A DNA stretch of 64,000 bases from Hyphomicrobium sp. Lineage in GTDB: Bacteria > Pseudomonadota > Alphaproteobacteria > Rhizobiales > Hyphomicrobiaceae. The stretch spans positions 1 to 64,000 of the forward strand of contig JAIEMV010000018.1 of the NCBI GenBank assembly GCA_019751875.1. The letters run 5' to 3'. Shown piece after piece: positions 8,529 to 18,108 of the stretch. A program made the position numbers and the translations under genes. Under the pieces are notes generated by a model, which saw only the letters and a program-made list of their open reading frames with translations, had not been told where the DNA came from and ran no database searches. The stretch's first letter is position 1. Each line of letters starts with the position of its first letter.

Positions 8529-10266
8529 TTGTGGCTGCTCGCAAATCGCGAATTCGCGGAGTGTTCGATCGCACGACATTCAAGATCTCATCGCGGAGAC
8601 CGAACGCCGCCTGTTTCCCGTCCTGCAGGCACAGGACCTTGTTGGTGACCTGAAGTGTGGCGGGGCGATGGGAGACGATGACGACCGTCACGCCATCTTT
8701 TCTCGCTTTCAGGAGCGTTTCGATCAGCGCCGCTTCACCGGGCCCGTCCAGATTGGAGTTGGGTTCATCGAGAAGCAGCAGCGACGGCTCGGAGTAGAAG
8801 GCCCGCGCCAAGGCAATCCTTTGGCGTTGGCCGGCCGATAGGAACACGCCCGCTTCGCCGATGTCCGTTTGGTAGCCATCCGGAAGACGCAAAATCATAT
8901 CATGCACACCGGCCCTCTGAGCCGCACGAACCACCGCGTCGGAGTCCACTTCAGCAGCAAAACGCGAGATGTTGTCAGACACCGTCCCGCCAAAAAGCTG
9001 GACGTCCTGGGGAACATAGCCAACAGCACGTCCCAACTGTTCGGCTGGCCACTGGTCGAGAGCGGCGCCATCGAGACGGACCTCGCCGCGCAAAGCGGGC
9101 CAAACGCCGGCCAAAGTCCGCATCAAGGCCGACTTTCCGCTTCCGCTCATGCCGATGAGCCCAAGCCCGTCGCCTGGTTCAATCGAAAACCGAATATTGG
9201 TCAAGAGCGGCTTCTTGGCCTGAGGAGCACCGACGACGAGGTCTTCAACATCGAGGGCGCCGCGCGATTTGGGCAATTCCACTTTCGACTCAGCCGGAGC
9301 GACGGTGGACAAGTCCAGTCGCAATCGGGCGAACGCGCGCCGGACCACCTGAAAGGCTTCCCACTGCGCGGTGATCTGCTCAACCGGGGCAAGAGCGCGC
9401 GACATGATCACAGACGCCGCAATAATACTGCCCGCGGACATTTCCCCGCCGATTGCAAGGGCAGCGGCCAGCGCCAGAACGGCGGATTGAAGAAAGAGTC
9501 GGAGCATCCGCGAGAAAGCCCCATGCGCTGCGACTCGGTCGGTCAGTCGGAGATGGTGCTGCTGCGCGGTTTCCCGTTCGGCACGCCAGCGGTCCTGGAA
9601 CCGCGTCTCGATTTTCATCGACCGCAGAACCTCCACGCCGCGCGTGGCGGATTCGGCGACTTGATGTGCGCGTTGTCGATGAATTGCAGACTCGACCCCT
9701 AAGGCACGCGTTGTGCGCTCGTTGGAGTAAGCCAGAACGAACAACAGGACCGCGGCGGAGACGGTCATGATGCCGACGAGCGGATGAAGAATGAAGGCAA
9801 ACGCGGCGTAGATCGGGAGCCAAGGCAAATCGAGAAAGGCACTGGTGCTCGGACCGCTCAAGTAGTGCCGCACCGTATCGAGATCGCGAATGGGCTGGTC
9901 GGCGTCGTTCGCGTTGTTCAAGGTCACGGCCCGGTCGAGCGTGGCCGCATAGGCGGCCGGACCAAGTTTACGAGCCACTCCGGCGCCAATGCGGGCCATC
10001 AAACGCTGACGAATGGTTTCGAGAAACGCCGCAAACAGGAATGCACCCGCGACGAGGCCCGTCAAAACGACGAGGGTGGGAAGGCTCCGGCTCGCCAAAA
10101 CGCGATCGTAGACCTGCAACATGAAGAGGGGGCTCGCCAGCATCAGCAGGTTGATGGCGAGGCTCAGGATGAAGGTTGTGCGAATGGCCGGCAGATAGTC
10201 TCGGAGAGCCGAGCTGACGAGATCGCGCGTGTTGACTGTTGGCTGAGTGTTCTGAGAGACAGACAT
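8521..10266 (-). CDS. Type I secretion ABC permease/ATPase, PrtD family
   Basis: Half-transporter that powers one-step export of leaderless proteins. The N-terminal part carries a six-helix membrane domain with SPLFMLQVYDRVLASRS, a hallmark of the PrtD/LapB group. The C-terminal ATPase has Walker A GMSGSGKS, signature LSAGQRQRIALARA, Walker B LLLLDEP and the H-loop VIVSHRP. There is no C39-type peptidase domain at the front. ATG 10266 has AGGA nine bases upstream and is preferred to ATG 10287. The gene is translationally coupled to the adaptor gene and transcribed in the same direction as the AA5-lectin gene 290 bases upstream, its most likely cargo. Confidence 0.92.
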   Translation of the reverse strand: MSVSQNTQPTVNTRDLVSSALRDYLPAIRTTFILSLAINLLMLASPLFMLQVYDRVLASRSLPTLVVLTGLVAGAFLFAAFLETIRQRLMARIGAGVARKLGPAAYAATLDRAVTLNNANDADQPIRDLDTVRHYLSGPSTSAFLDLPWLPIYAAFAFILHPLVGIMTVSAAVLLFVLAYSNERTTRALGVESAIHRQRAHQVAESATRGVEVLRSMKIETRFQDRWRAERETAQQHHLRLTDRVAAHGAFSRMLRLFLQSAVLALAAALAIGGEMSAGSIIAASVIMSRALAPVEQITAQWEAFQVVRRAFARLRLDLSTVAPAESKVELPKSRGALDVEDLVVGAPQAKKPLLTNIRFSIEPGDGLGLIGMSGSGKSALMRTLAGVWPALRGEVRLDGAALDQWPAEQLGRAVGYVPQDVQLFGGTVSDNISRFAAEVDSDAVVRAAQRAGVHDMILRLPDGYQTDIGEAGVFLSAGQRQRIALARAFYSEPSLLLLDEPNSNLDGPGEAALIETLLKARKDGVTVVIVSHRPATLQVTNKVLCLQDGKQAAFGLRDEILNVVRSNTPRIRDLRAATND

Positions 10267-10558
10267 TGTCGACGATCCTGCTGCCATCTGCGTCTGGATC
10301 TCGCGTCATCGGTCTGATGACGCCTCAACCCTAGAGGCGATGTTTCCAGCCAGAGACCATTCTGCAATCCGAGTGCCAGCGCAGTCGCCTCATTTTGGCA
10401 CGTGCCGATGAGCGGGGGCGTGGCTCATCAGGCGTGGTTGTCCTGACAAGGCCGTCTTCTTCAAGATGACGTCGGCTTCCTGAAGTTCTGGAGCGAGAGA
10501 CGAGGCCCGGCAATCGACGTGGAGGCGCGCGATGCGCGATTGAGACCTCGCGTCCAGA

Positions 10559-13312
10559 CTACAATTGATCGTGGTAGACGTTGGGCTGGTAGAGAGAGGT
10601 TTGCACCGGATCGGGGTCGAACACTGCGTTGACTGCAGTCACTCTGACCATTTGCGGGTTGCTGATCCCGCCCGTTGCTGCCGTCCACCCGAAATGGACA
10701 CTGTCGGAGCCTCCAAAATAGGTGTCCGCCAAATCGCCGCTGATTGAGCTGGTGAGGCTTCTCTTACCGTCAAAGGTGAAACTCATGGTCTGCGTATCGA
10801 CGTCCCATGTGACATCCACCCGGTGCCACCGTCCGTCTTCGACGTTGCGCAGGTTGACCACTCGGCTCAGCGGCAGAAATCCTCCGTCCGTGTCGACGAA
10901 ACTGGCATGGTCCGTCCGGATATCACCGGCGGCCGCGCCGTTGTTGAACGTGTCAAACTCGATCGCCAGACCGTTTCTAATGCCCGCCGCTCCCAGTGCA
11001 CCGCCACGACCCCCGTTGGCCTCGGCCCCGGCCGGATCATTGTGCAGAACGAAGGCCATTCCATCGGCGCCCCGGTCATTGCGCCCAAGAAAAATGTTGA
11101 AGCTGATGGAGAAATCGTGGGTCAGCAGAATTCGCTCGTTCGACATGATGTTGCCGCTGACGTTCGTGAGGTCGGCCGTCAATCGGAAGACGTCCGAAGA
11201 CCCCATGTAGCTGGCGTTGCCACTCAGGGTGACATGGCCCAGAGGATCGGCAACGTTGAACGGGCCCGGGACTTTCTCGTGTGTTGTATCCTCGAAAACC
11301 GCCTGAACCGAATTGACCCTGACGTGCTGAGCATTGGCTGATCCGCTGGTTGCACCGGTAAAACCGAAAAAGGCGTAATCGGATCCACCCAGATACTTTT
11401 GGACAATGTCACTCCGCAGCGTGCTCGTCGTCACCCCGTCAAACCGGGTGACCAATGTGCGCGTGTCTGCATCCCAGATGAATTCGACGTTGTGCCAACC
11501 ACCATCCTCGACATTTCCGAGGTTGACGGCCCTCGTGATCCGCCCTCCTCTGGCGGCGGCATCCGTGTCGAAGAGGTTCGCGTGGTCCGTGCGGATATCG
11601 CCGGCCCTTGATCCGTTGTTGAGGGTGTCGATCTCCAATCCCAACCCATCGCGAATCCCAGCAGCTCCAAAACCGCTGCCGCCCCGGCCAACGGCATCCG
11701 CGCCGTGAGGATCATTGTGCAGCAGGAATGCCAGGCCCTCGCCGCCCCGATCGTTGCCACCAAGAAAGGCGTCAAAGTTGATGGCGAAATCCTGAGACAG
11801 ATCAACCCGAGCATTCGACATGACGCCGGCGACTTGATTGGGCGCTTCATCCGTCAGTTTGAAGGCACCAAGCGCGGGGTCGAATGCAGCACTCCCGTTC
11901 AAAGTCAGGAAGGTCCGCGCAACGTCCGAGTACATCTCGCCGCCGAGGCCGACTTGGATGGTGGCCGCCACCGAAGGCGTGCCTTTGGCGTTAAAGGCAA
12001 ACAGCATCCAATAGCCCGGGGTCACGACATTGGCATTGTCGGGAAGGTCGACGGTGATCCGCCCGCCGTCCTGGGTGAAGTCGAGCTCCACCATGCGCGC
12101 TTCGGGATTGAGCGAATGCGTCACGGCGCCGAACTTCACCAGAGTTAACCGGGAGATCGCGGGATCATCAACTGTGATCCGGAAGTCCTGGCCTTGTGCA
12201 AGCTCCGTGGGAGCTTCCAGGATTTCCGGGCGCTCGGCTAAATTTCCATTCTCGTCGAACAGGTACCCTGGTTTGAAAATTTCGCCATTCAGATTAATGA
12301 GCGGCCCCGGTGCGCCCCCGCCGAGGGATAGAACAGTGGCATCGGGCAGTAGGAGCGTCGTCGAGTGGTAGAGGCGGGCAACGGCTGCATCTTCGGCTTG
12401 TGACCACTGACCCGTTGTGGGGTTCCAGATCGCAACATTGTTTGTTACGCCTTCTAGCGCGTTATCGACGGCGCTGCCTCCGCTGACCATGACCGAACCG
12501 TCGGCTAGCAGGGTCATATTCGACCAATGCCGCAATTGACCTAGCCCACTTGTCATCTGAAACGTGGGGACCGGCCCGCTCATGTCCATCACCCAGGCAT
12601 TGCCCTGGATGTCGAGGGTGAGGACCTTGTCCTTATTGAACATGATCGATGGGAGGGTATCCCACTGTGCGAAGGGAGTAGTCTCCACAATTTGGACGGA
12701 CCCATTTCCGGACGGATCCATAACCGCGACGTTTGCGTTTTGGAGAAGCACCACGCGGCCGTCGCTTGCCAACCAAGCCCGAGGATACCACCAGTCGCTG
12801 GCAACCACTGAGGTTTGCGCTCCGAAAAGCGTCTTCCACCCGGTCCCCGGCGTGTAGAGTTCTGGAACGCCAACCCCAATCCCGTTACCGTCGACTCCGC
12901 CCAGCTGAAGATTTTTGCCGTTCGCCAATGTGACCGGGGTGCCGTACCAACGCGCAAAGGCCATATCCCCGGTCTCTGACTGGGAAATGGTCATAGTCCG
13001 GTAGTCGAAAACGTTCACATCATTGACCCCGTTATTTGCCCGGGCGCCAAGACCTCGACTGTCACCGCCCGCAATCAGGATCTCGCCGGTCGAGGGGACG
13101 ATGACGCATGACGAGCAAAAGAGATCAGTGCTCACGCCATGCTGGAGCGTCTGATGGGTGTTTGTGGTGGGATCCCAAACGTCGAAATATAGCGTCCCGC
13201 CCTGCTGGCCGGACGTGTCGGTTCCGTATGTTAGAACCTTACCGTCGGGAGTCAGGATCGCGTGGATACCAACAATTGGCCACGCGAAGACATCGCTCCA
13301 AGTTCCAGCCAC
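10559..13312 (-). CDS. Galactose/glyoxal-oxidase-like (AA5) copper-radical protein with two lectin-like domains; probable T1SS cargo
   Basis: 917 residues. Residues 1-460 form a kelch-type propeller and a C-terminal Ig-like domain of the galactose oxidase superfamily. The residues expected for a copper-radical site are all present by motif: Cys66 (LFCSSC) and Tyr123 (RWYGT) for the Cys-Tyr cofactor, Tyr315-His316 (RLYHS) and His399 (THSLNPEAR) as copper ligands. Residues of about 465-690 and 700-905 are two related L-type lectin-like beta-sandwiches. Both have NDRG..G.AF.LHNDP, GIR.GL..E.DT.NNG, AGDIRTDHA and NVEDG.WH. There is no Sec signal peptide. Together with the T1SS pair just downstream on the same strand, this suggests leaderless export. 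No RTX nonapeptides are visible. The substrate is unknown; a galactose-type or other primary alcohol on the local polysaccharide is an inference. Confidence 0.8.
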   Translation of the reverse strand: MAGTWSDVFAWPIVGIHAILTPDGKVLTYGTDTSGQQGGTLYFDVWDPTTNTHQTLQHGVSTDLFCSSCVIVPSTGEILIAGGDSRGLGARANNGVNDVNVFDYRTMTISQSETGDMAFARWYGTPVTLANGKNLQLGGVDGNGIGVGVPELYTPGTGWKTLFGAQTSVVASDWWYPRAWLASDGRVVLLQNANVAVMDPSGNGSVQIVETTPFAQWDTLPSIMFNKDKVLTLDIQGNAWVMDMSGPVPTFQMTSGLGQLRHWSNMTLLADGSVMVSGGSAVDNALEGVTNNVAIWNPTTGQWSQAEDAAVARLYHSTTLLLPDATVLSLGGGAPGPLINLNGEIFKPGYLFDENGNLAERPEILEAPTELAQGQDFRITVDDPAISRLTLVKFGAVTHSLNPEARMVELDFTQDGGRITVDLPDNANVVTPGYWMLFAFNAKGTPSVAATIQVGLGGEMYSDVARTFLTLNGSAAFDPALGAFKLTDEAPNQVAGVMSNARVDLSQDFAINFDAFLGGNDRGGEGLAFLLHNDPHGADAVGRGGSGFGAAGIRDGLGLEIDTLNNGSRAGDIRTDHANLFDTDAAARGGRITRAVNLGNVEDGGWHNVEFIWDADTRTLVTRFDGVTTSTLRSDIVQKYLGGSDYAFFGFTGATSGSANAQHVRVNSVQAVFEDTTHEKVPGPFNVADPLGHVTLSGNASYMGSSDVFRLTADLTNVSGNIMSNERILLTHDFSISFNIFLGRNDRGADGMAFVLHNDPAGAEANGGRGGALGAAGIRNGLAIEFDTFNNGAAAGDIRTDHASFVDTDGGFLPLSRVVNLRNVEDGRWHRVDVTWDVDTQTMSFTFDGKRSLTSSISGDLADTYFGGSDSVHFGWTAATGGISNPQMVRVTAVNAVFDPDPVQTSLYQPNVYHDQL

Positions 13313-13495
13313 GGTGCTTCACTCCCGACTAATATGTAACAATAATTAGTATAGAAGTTTCCGACCACCGGGTGATTGACAATGACTTTTAACCTTACAT
13401 GAGAGATGACAGTCGATGTTGACTGACCCACAACCGCCGGCAGATCATCATTATTACTATGAGTGCGGTGGGCGTCAGAAGTCGGAGTACACGGA

Positions 13496-13750
13496 GAGCA
13501 GATCGCGTTCGTCCTCAAGCGCGAAACGTTGGAATTCTCACGGCCCGGTAAACCATCGGACAACGCGTTCATCGAGTCGTTCAACGGCAAGTTCCGTTCG
13601 GAGTGCCTCAACGCGCAATGGTTCATGTGCCTTGCGGCAGAGAAGTGCTAGGCTGGGTGTAGAGACCACAACGACGTTCGTCCACATAGCGCAATCGGCA
13701 AACAAACCGCCGGTCACGCTCATCGAACAGTGAGCGGCGCACAGCCTTAG
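13496..13750 (+). pseudogene. IS3-family transposase fragment (integrase core C-terminus)
   Basis: The frame reads EFSRPGKPSDNAFIESFNGKFR and then SECLNAQWF, the classic DDE-domain end of IS3 transposases with its catalytic Glu. After a stop it resumes in another frame as DVRPHSAIGKQTAG, the family's next motif, ending at TAG 13748. The N-terminal part and inverted repeats are not seen. The element is dead and truncated. It lies between the AA5 gene and the methyltransferase gene. Confidence 0.8.
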
Positions 13751-13900
13751 CACAGCCGCAGCCTAAACACACCCGACCTTCCCTGCGGTCTGCGCCGGAT
13801 GCTTACGCCTTCACCGATTCACGTCGTCACCAACTTCCATGCATAGCTCTCTTTACGGAAATGACTGAGCCCGTGAACGGAAACGAATAGCGGAATATTC

Positions 13901-15799
13901 TCAAGCCGCTTTGCGTACGATGAAGCCGAATGATGTCGACGCGTATTGAGAGAGACGAAGTTTGAGGTGTCTGTCTGGGCTATAAGGCGGAACATCAATG
14001 TATTTATCGAGCTTATGATCCCCTAGATTAAAGTTGAGCGGTGCTACCTGATGGCCCTTTGATGTGAGGCGAGCCGCCAGTTTACGAATGTCACGTCTCC
14101 GATAAATAACAGTTCCACCTTGAGTAAGGGTTTCCGTGTTGGATGAGCAATTAAGTTCCGTAGTATGGACAGCTAGTCCGCCCGCCTTCAGGGTCTTTAA
14201 TGAATTCTCTATGAAATCAAGCCCAAGCTGGAGAGATCCTAGATGTTCTAGACAGCACGACGACCATGTAAAATCAAAGCCGGTAATATCGTTTGGAATT
14301 GCATTCATATCGAGGAACCTGAAAGAAACTCGAGTTGCAAAGACGCTGGGATCGCAAATGCCGCGTGTGTTGAGCTGTTCACTTCCCGCCGCGTGTTGAT
14401 TCGTTTCGACCCAACCCGCGATCTCGGCCCGTTCCGGGTCAAGATCGGTGGCAAGTATGGTGCAACCGAGGTGTGCGAGTAGTGCAGGAAGGGGCTCAGA
14501 TCCGACACCATAACCTATTCCTTTGGCGCCGGGGCGGATTGCGCCGTACGCGCGTAAGGCCTGAAGAATGTACACGAACTCCCACTGCTTCCGATGGTAG
14601 CGAGGCTCTTCCTTTATGGCGGCGCACCATTCGGAATATTCAGGCTCTTGAAACTGGGCCTGTGTCACCGCTTGTGATGATATATTTTTCAGGGTTGGTG
14701 GTGCGCGAAACCAATCTCGGAACGATTGCATCATTTTACCATCCAAGACTACGGGCTGTGCTTGCACTTGACCTGAGACCAATCGCTCTTCTAAAGGCGC
14801 GTCCTGATGACCCTCACCCCCATTGGTACTCCGCGGGTAAGCTCGAGGGAGCTTAAGATACTCATCACTCGTCATCCAAAAACGGAAAGGCTCGCGGGGC
14901 TGTCCTTCATTGTTCAGAATTAATTTTCTACAATTCCTGCGAGGTTTTCCATTGCCGTGAAACAATACGCGGCGCGTTAGCTCACGGGGGCGTCCCGACG
15001 GCAAAAAAAAGAGGCCTAAATAGAAACTGCGCGTGGCAAGGTAGGTGGTGTTCGCCTCGGCTCGTGTAGCTCGCGCCAGCGCCGCATCCCGCTCCTCTAA
15101 CGCCTTCGCGTGGCCGAAGCGTAGATAATCATCAAATACGTTAGGTGGGTATTTGAATGTCCCCGCTAGATCACTCTTTTCCTCGGCCAGGTAGAAACGG
15201 TTCAACCCATCGCAGTAAACAAGGTTATATTGCGCCTCGAAGAGGATATGTTCCCACTCTGCGTGGCTCTCTATCTGAGTATTGGGAAGGGTCGCCTCTA
15301 CTACGACAATCCAGGGCCGATGCGATGCCCAGTCCAGGCCCATCAGTACAGCGGCTTCGTGTCCTTCGACATCCACCTTGAGAAAATGGACCGGCTGGTC
15401 GAGCAGTATGTATTTCGTCCAAATTGACTCTAAGGTCATGGATGCCACGTCAATGCATTCGATACTTCGCCCTTCCAAGCAATGAGCTTGAACTATGGCC
15501 GGCTCCAAGGAAGAAAGACCGGTATCACCGATCATATGAAAAGTTGATCTTTCTTCATTGTTACTTACGACGATGCCCAGATTGACGTCGTTCGGCCGAC
15601 TCGACTTCAGTTGGAGGAGATACTTTGGGTGGGGTTCGATGTTAATGCCGTGCCAGCCCCGCTCATAAAACGCTCGAGTGACGCTGTCGACATCTGGAGA
15701 CCAAGCTCCGATATCAATATAGAAACCCGACCGTACATGTTGGAGTGCTCGCCACAGAACTAGATCCTCAAGATTCTGGGCGTATGAGATGAAAGACAA
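13901..15799 (-). CDS. FkbM-family methyltransferase fused to a second SAM methyltransferase domain
   Basis: 632 residues. Residues 1-215 are an FkbM-type methyltransferase: SYAQNLEDLVLWRAL, FYIDIGAWSPDVDSVT as the SAM loop, NIEPHPK, and HFLKVDVEGHEAAVL. Residues of about 400-632 hold a second Rossmann methyltransferase with a degenerate glycine loop (GIGYGVGSEPLPALLA), an acidic strand end (ILATDLDPERA) and FDFTWSSCCLEHLG. The linker has a short coiled stretch. Such proteins O-methylate sugars of surface glycans. Two catalytic domains in one chain could methylate two positions or two acceptors. The gene is flanked on both sides by IS3 debris. Confidence 0.8.
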   Translation of the reverse strand: MSFISYAQNLEDLVLWRALQHVRSGFYIDIGAWSPDVDSVTRAFYERGWHGINIEPHPKYLLQLKSSRPNDVNLGIVVSNNEERSTFHMIGDTGLSSLEPAIVQAHCLEGRSIECIDVASMTLESIWTKYILLDQPVHFLKVDVEGHEAAVLMGLDWASHRPWIVVVEATLPNTQIESHAEWEHILFEAQYNLVYCDGLNRFYLAEEKSDLAGTFKYPPNVFDDYLRFGHAKALEERDAALARATRAEANTTYLATRSFYLGLFFLPSGRPRELTRRVLFHGNGKPRRNCRKLILNNEGQPREPFRFWMTSDEYLKLPRAYPRSTNGGEGHQDAPLEERLVSGQVQAQPVVLDGKMMQSFRDWFRAPPTLKNISSQAVTQAQFQEPEYSEWCAAIKEEPRYHRKQWEFVYILQALRAYGAIRPGAKGIGYGVGSEPLPALLAHLGCTILATDLDPERAEIAGWVETNQHAAGSEQLNTRGICDPSVFATRVSFRFLDMNAIPNDITGFDFTWSSCCLEHLGSLQLGLDFIENSLKTLKAGGLAVHTTELNCSSNTETLTQGGTVIYRRRDIRKLAARLTSKGHQVAPLNFNLGDHKLDKYIDVPPYSPDRHLKLRLSQYASTSFGFIVRKAA

Positions 15800-16160
15800 T
15801 TGTATAACTCCAATTTGTAGGCCGGCTGTGATTCAGGCTCGCTAGGAGCCAGCCTAGCTCAGCGGCAGCCCTTCTACACTCGATAGGGCATCACTGCGTG
15901 TCTATCCCCATCTGCTTTGTAAAACCATGGAACTCAGCGTTTGGGGTGGGCGTAAGATGATTGGCATCGTGCGCGCCGACGCCATTGGTCTTGCGGTGAG
16001 CATCGCCTGACAGCCAATCGCGTTGCATCGGCTTTAATCGCTGCCGCATGTCCGTTGTGTGCTTCCCCCAAGCATACTGGTCTTCCTCATAGTGCCTCAT
16101 CCAATCTTGACAGCGCAGTAAAATAGATCGTTGAATTGCTGTCGAGGTAGAGAGCCTTCA
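15800..16160. other. Intergenic, no intact gene
   Basis: About 360 bases upstream of the methyltransferase gene. An open minus-strand frame at 15891-16100 has no recognisable family and no good ribosome site. The right end runs into IS3 remnant sequence, so the stretch may be further decayed insertion DNA. Confidence 0.5.
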
Positions 16161-16431
16161 TGTGGACAACGGCCCGGAGTTCGCTGGCCAGATGTTGGAT
16201 CAGTGGGCCTACTTAAACGGGGTCACGCTCGACTTTTCACGTTCCGGAAAACAACGCGTGCATGGAGCCGTTCAACAGGCGGCTCCACCAGGAGTGCTTG
16301 AATGCCTCCTGTGCCTGTCGACGGCTGACGCCCGCAGCCGGATCGAATTATAGAGCATCGACTACAACCAGAACCGCACGCACACAAGCCTTGGTGGCTT
16401 ACACCGGAAGCGACGCAGCCAAATAGCAGCC
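16161..16431 (+). pseudogene. Second IS3-family transposase fragment
   Basis: DNGPEFAGQMLDQWAYLNGV followed by TLDFSRSGK is the DDE-domain segment (second Asp) of IS3 transposases. Translation then shifts frame into MEPFNRRLHQECLNAS, which holds the catalytic Glu region, and later IDYNQNRTHTSLGG in another frame, ending at about 16431. At least two frameshifts and a stop show it is inactive. Its sequence (WAYLNGV, SLGG) differs from that of the 13496-13750 fragment, so two different IS3 elements landed here. Confidence 0.8.
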
Positions 16432-16694
16432 TGAAGTTCGCATGACGAGCGGACCAAAGATGGGTGAGGTCCAAACTCAAACTAGGCCGTTTTTAGGGGA
16501 GCATTTCAACGCGCAAATGTCTCTGGCCACTGGCACTCTTCGTCGATCAGCTTGCGCCTTCTGATGCGCACCCAGCACGCGTGCATCGTCGTACGGCCAT
16601 TAATGGCCAAACGCTCCTCTTCGCGCAGTGTGAATTTACAGATGCGCCGGCATTCAGTAACAAATTTGCAGCGCGAAACCCTCTAGGTCAACGA
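16432..16694. other. Intergenic, no gene seen
   Basis: About 260 bases after the transposase remnant. It contains a 14-base palindrome, GGCCATTAATGGCC, at 16595-16608, but no open frame with family resemblance. Confidence 0.4.
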
Positions 16695-18080
16695 CTATTG
16701 AGAAAGACTCGCACTTGGGTGTGCAGTGGCCTTGAGTAAATCATCACACACATTTTGCCAACTCCTCAAGCGCGTTCCCCTGATGGTGTTCTCAAGCGAA
16801 ATTCTCATAGGTTCATCAGCAATAAGTTTCATCGCCGCCCTCGCGATTGACTCCACGGATGTTGGATCGCAATAAATCCCGAGTGGACCGGCGACTTCGG
16901 GGATCGAACTCGTATTCGATGCGACGACGCATTTGCCGTAACTCAGACTTTCTCCGACAGGTAAGCCCCACCCCTCGAAAAGGCTGGGGTAGACAGTGAA
17001 AAGACAGTGACGATAAAGCAGATCGAGAAGCTCATCTGATGGATGGTCCACGATCCGGACCTTATCGTCAAGATACGAGGTTTTTTCCATAAAGTCGTCG
17101 AATTGCTCATTCCCTCCGCCTTTGCCCCCGGCAATGACGAGAAGTGGCAAGTTGGTGTGTTCAGCGCGTAGCAGATCCCAGGCTTGCGCAAGACGCAAAA
17201 GGTTCTTGCGTATGTCCCGCGACCCTACAAACAAAACATATTTCTGGCTAAGGAGGCACTGCACGGCGTCAGATGCGTCTAAAGCATCCTGAGTGAGACG
17301 CATGTCTCGCAATGCGTTGCCGCTTGCGACTGACGGAAGTTTCTCTTGCGCCAGCGGAACCGGCTTGACTTCGATTTTTACTCCGCGAGTTTCAAGGAAC
17401 GTCACCAAAGCTCTCCCGGTATTCACAGAGTTGGCTAGAAATAAGGTGCTGTAGTTCACTGTGCCGATCAGCCATTCCTCGAAACGGCGCGTAGCCTCCT
17501 TACTCACGAACTGAGGATGGGAAATGGGGATGATGTCGTGAATGAGCGAGACGACTGTCGCGCCCCTTTTCTTAACGCGGAGCAGAGCTGTTTCTAATTC
17601 GGGCACATCCCATCCCGCATCCATGAGCAGGATAACATCACCGGCGCGAGCAAAACCGTCCATGGAGCGGTAATGAGAAGCATGAGCCAGACTGTCCAGA
17701 TCGATACCAAGTTTAGCGAAGAACGTCCGATCTGCTCGCATCCTACGGTAGTGCAGTTTAGTGCGATGAAGCACGTTGGCAACGAAGCGCCCCGCATATT
17801 TCCGCTTCAGCTGCTTGTACAGGAAAACGCTCGGTCCGATGCCGACCAATTGGGCCAGGTAGCGGCAATCGGATAGCCGGGTTGGGTCATGGCCACCCAG
17901 ATCGACGGTCAGGTATTCTTCTTTGTTTGGATCGTAGAAACTGAGAAATACGTTTTTTCCACCGAGACGACGGACGCTGCAGGCCGTCAGCATGGCGATC
18001 ATTCGCTGTATCCCAGTCGGCGTCGGCCGGCTCGTGAAGTGACGCCGGAAGCTGCTGACGTCGATAAAGAGACGAGACAT
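16695..18080 (-). CDS. Glycosyltransferase family 4 (GT-B), surface polysaccharide
   Basis: 461 residues. The N-terminus (LFIDVSSFRRHFTSRPTPTG) resembles mannosyl/rhamnosyl transferases of O-antigen clusters. The C-terminal domain has KYVLFVGSRDIRKN and the EX7E-type donor site in PSLFEGWGLPVGESLSYGK, followed by ASNTSSIPEV. A retaining sugar transferase acting at the cytoplasmic membrane is expected. It is the last gene of a three-gene minus-strand run (20455 to 16695) of GT4 enzymes with short gaps, probably one operon. Donor and acceptor sugars cannot be read from the sequence. Confidence 0.88.
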   Translation of the reverse strand: MSRLFIDVSSFRRHFTSRPTPTGIQRMIAMLTACSVRRLGGKNVFLSFYDPNKEEYLTVDLGGHDPTRLSDCRYLAQLVGIGPSVFLYKQLKRKYAGRFVANVLHRTKLHYRRMRADRTFFAKLGIDLDSLAHASHYRSMDGFARAGDVILLMDAGWDVPELETALLRVKKRGATVVSLIHDIIPISHPQFVSKEATRRFEEWLIGTVNYSTLFLANSVNTGRALVTFLETRGVKIEVKPVPLAQEKLPSVASGNALRDMRLTQDALDASDAVQCLLSQKYVLFVGSRDIRKNLLRLAQAWDLLRAEHTNLPLLVIAGGKGGGNEQFDDFMEKTSYLDDKVRIVDHPSDELLDLLYRHCLFTVYPSLFEGWGLPVGESLSYGKCVVASNTSSIPEVAGPLGIYCDPTSVESIARAAMKLIADEPMRISLENTIRGTRLRSWQNVCDDLLKATAHPSASLSQ

Positions 18081-18108
18081 TCTAACGGACTCTCATTCTA
18101 ATGGACTC

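Noticed and set aside
10559-13312. RTX calcium-binding nonapeptides in the AA5-lectin protein as proof of type I secretion
   Set aside because: No GGxGxDxUx repeats are present. The secretion link rests only on gene order and the missing signal peptide.
16595-16608. 14-base palindrome GGCCATTAATGGCC
   Set aside because: Single occurrence in decayed DNA, with no gene start at a fitting distance and no partner site.
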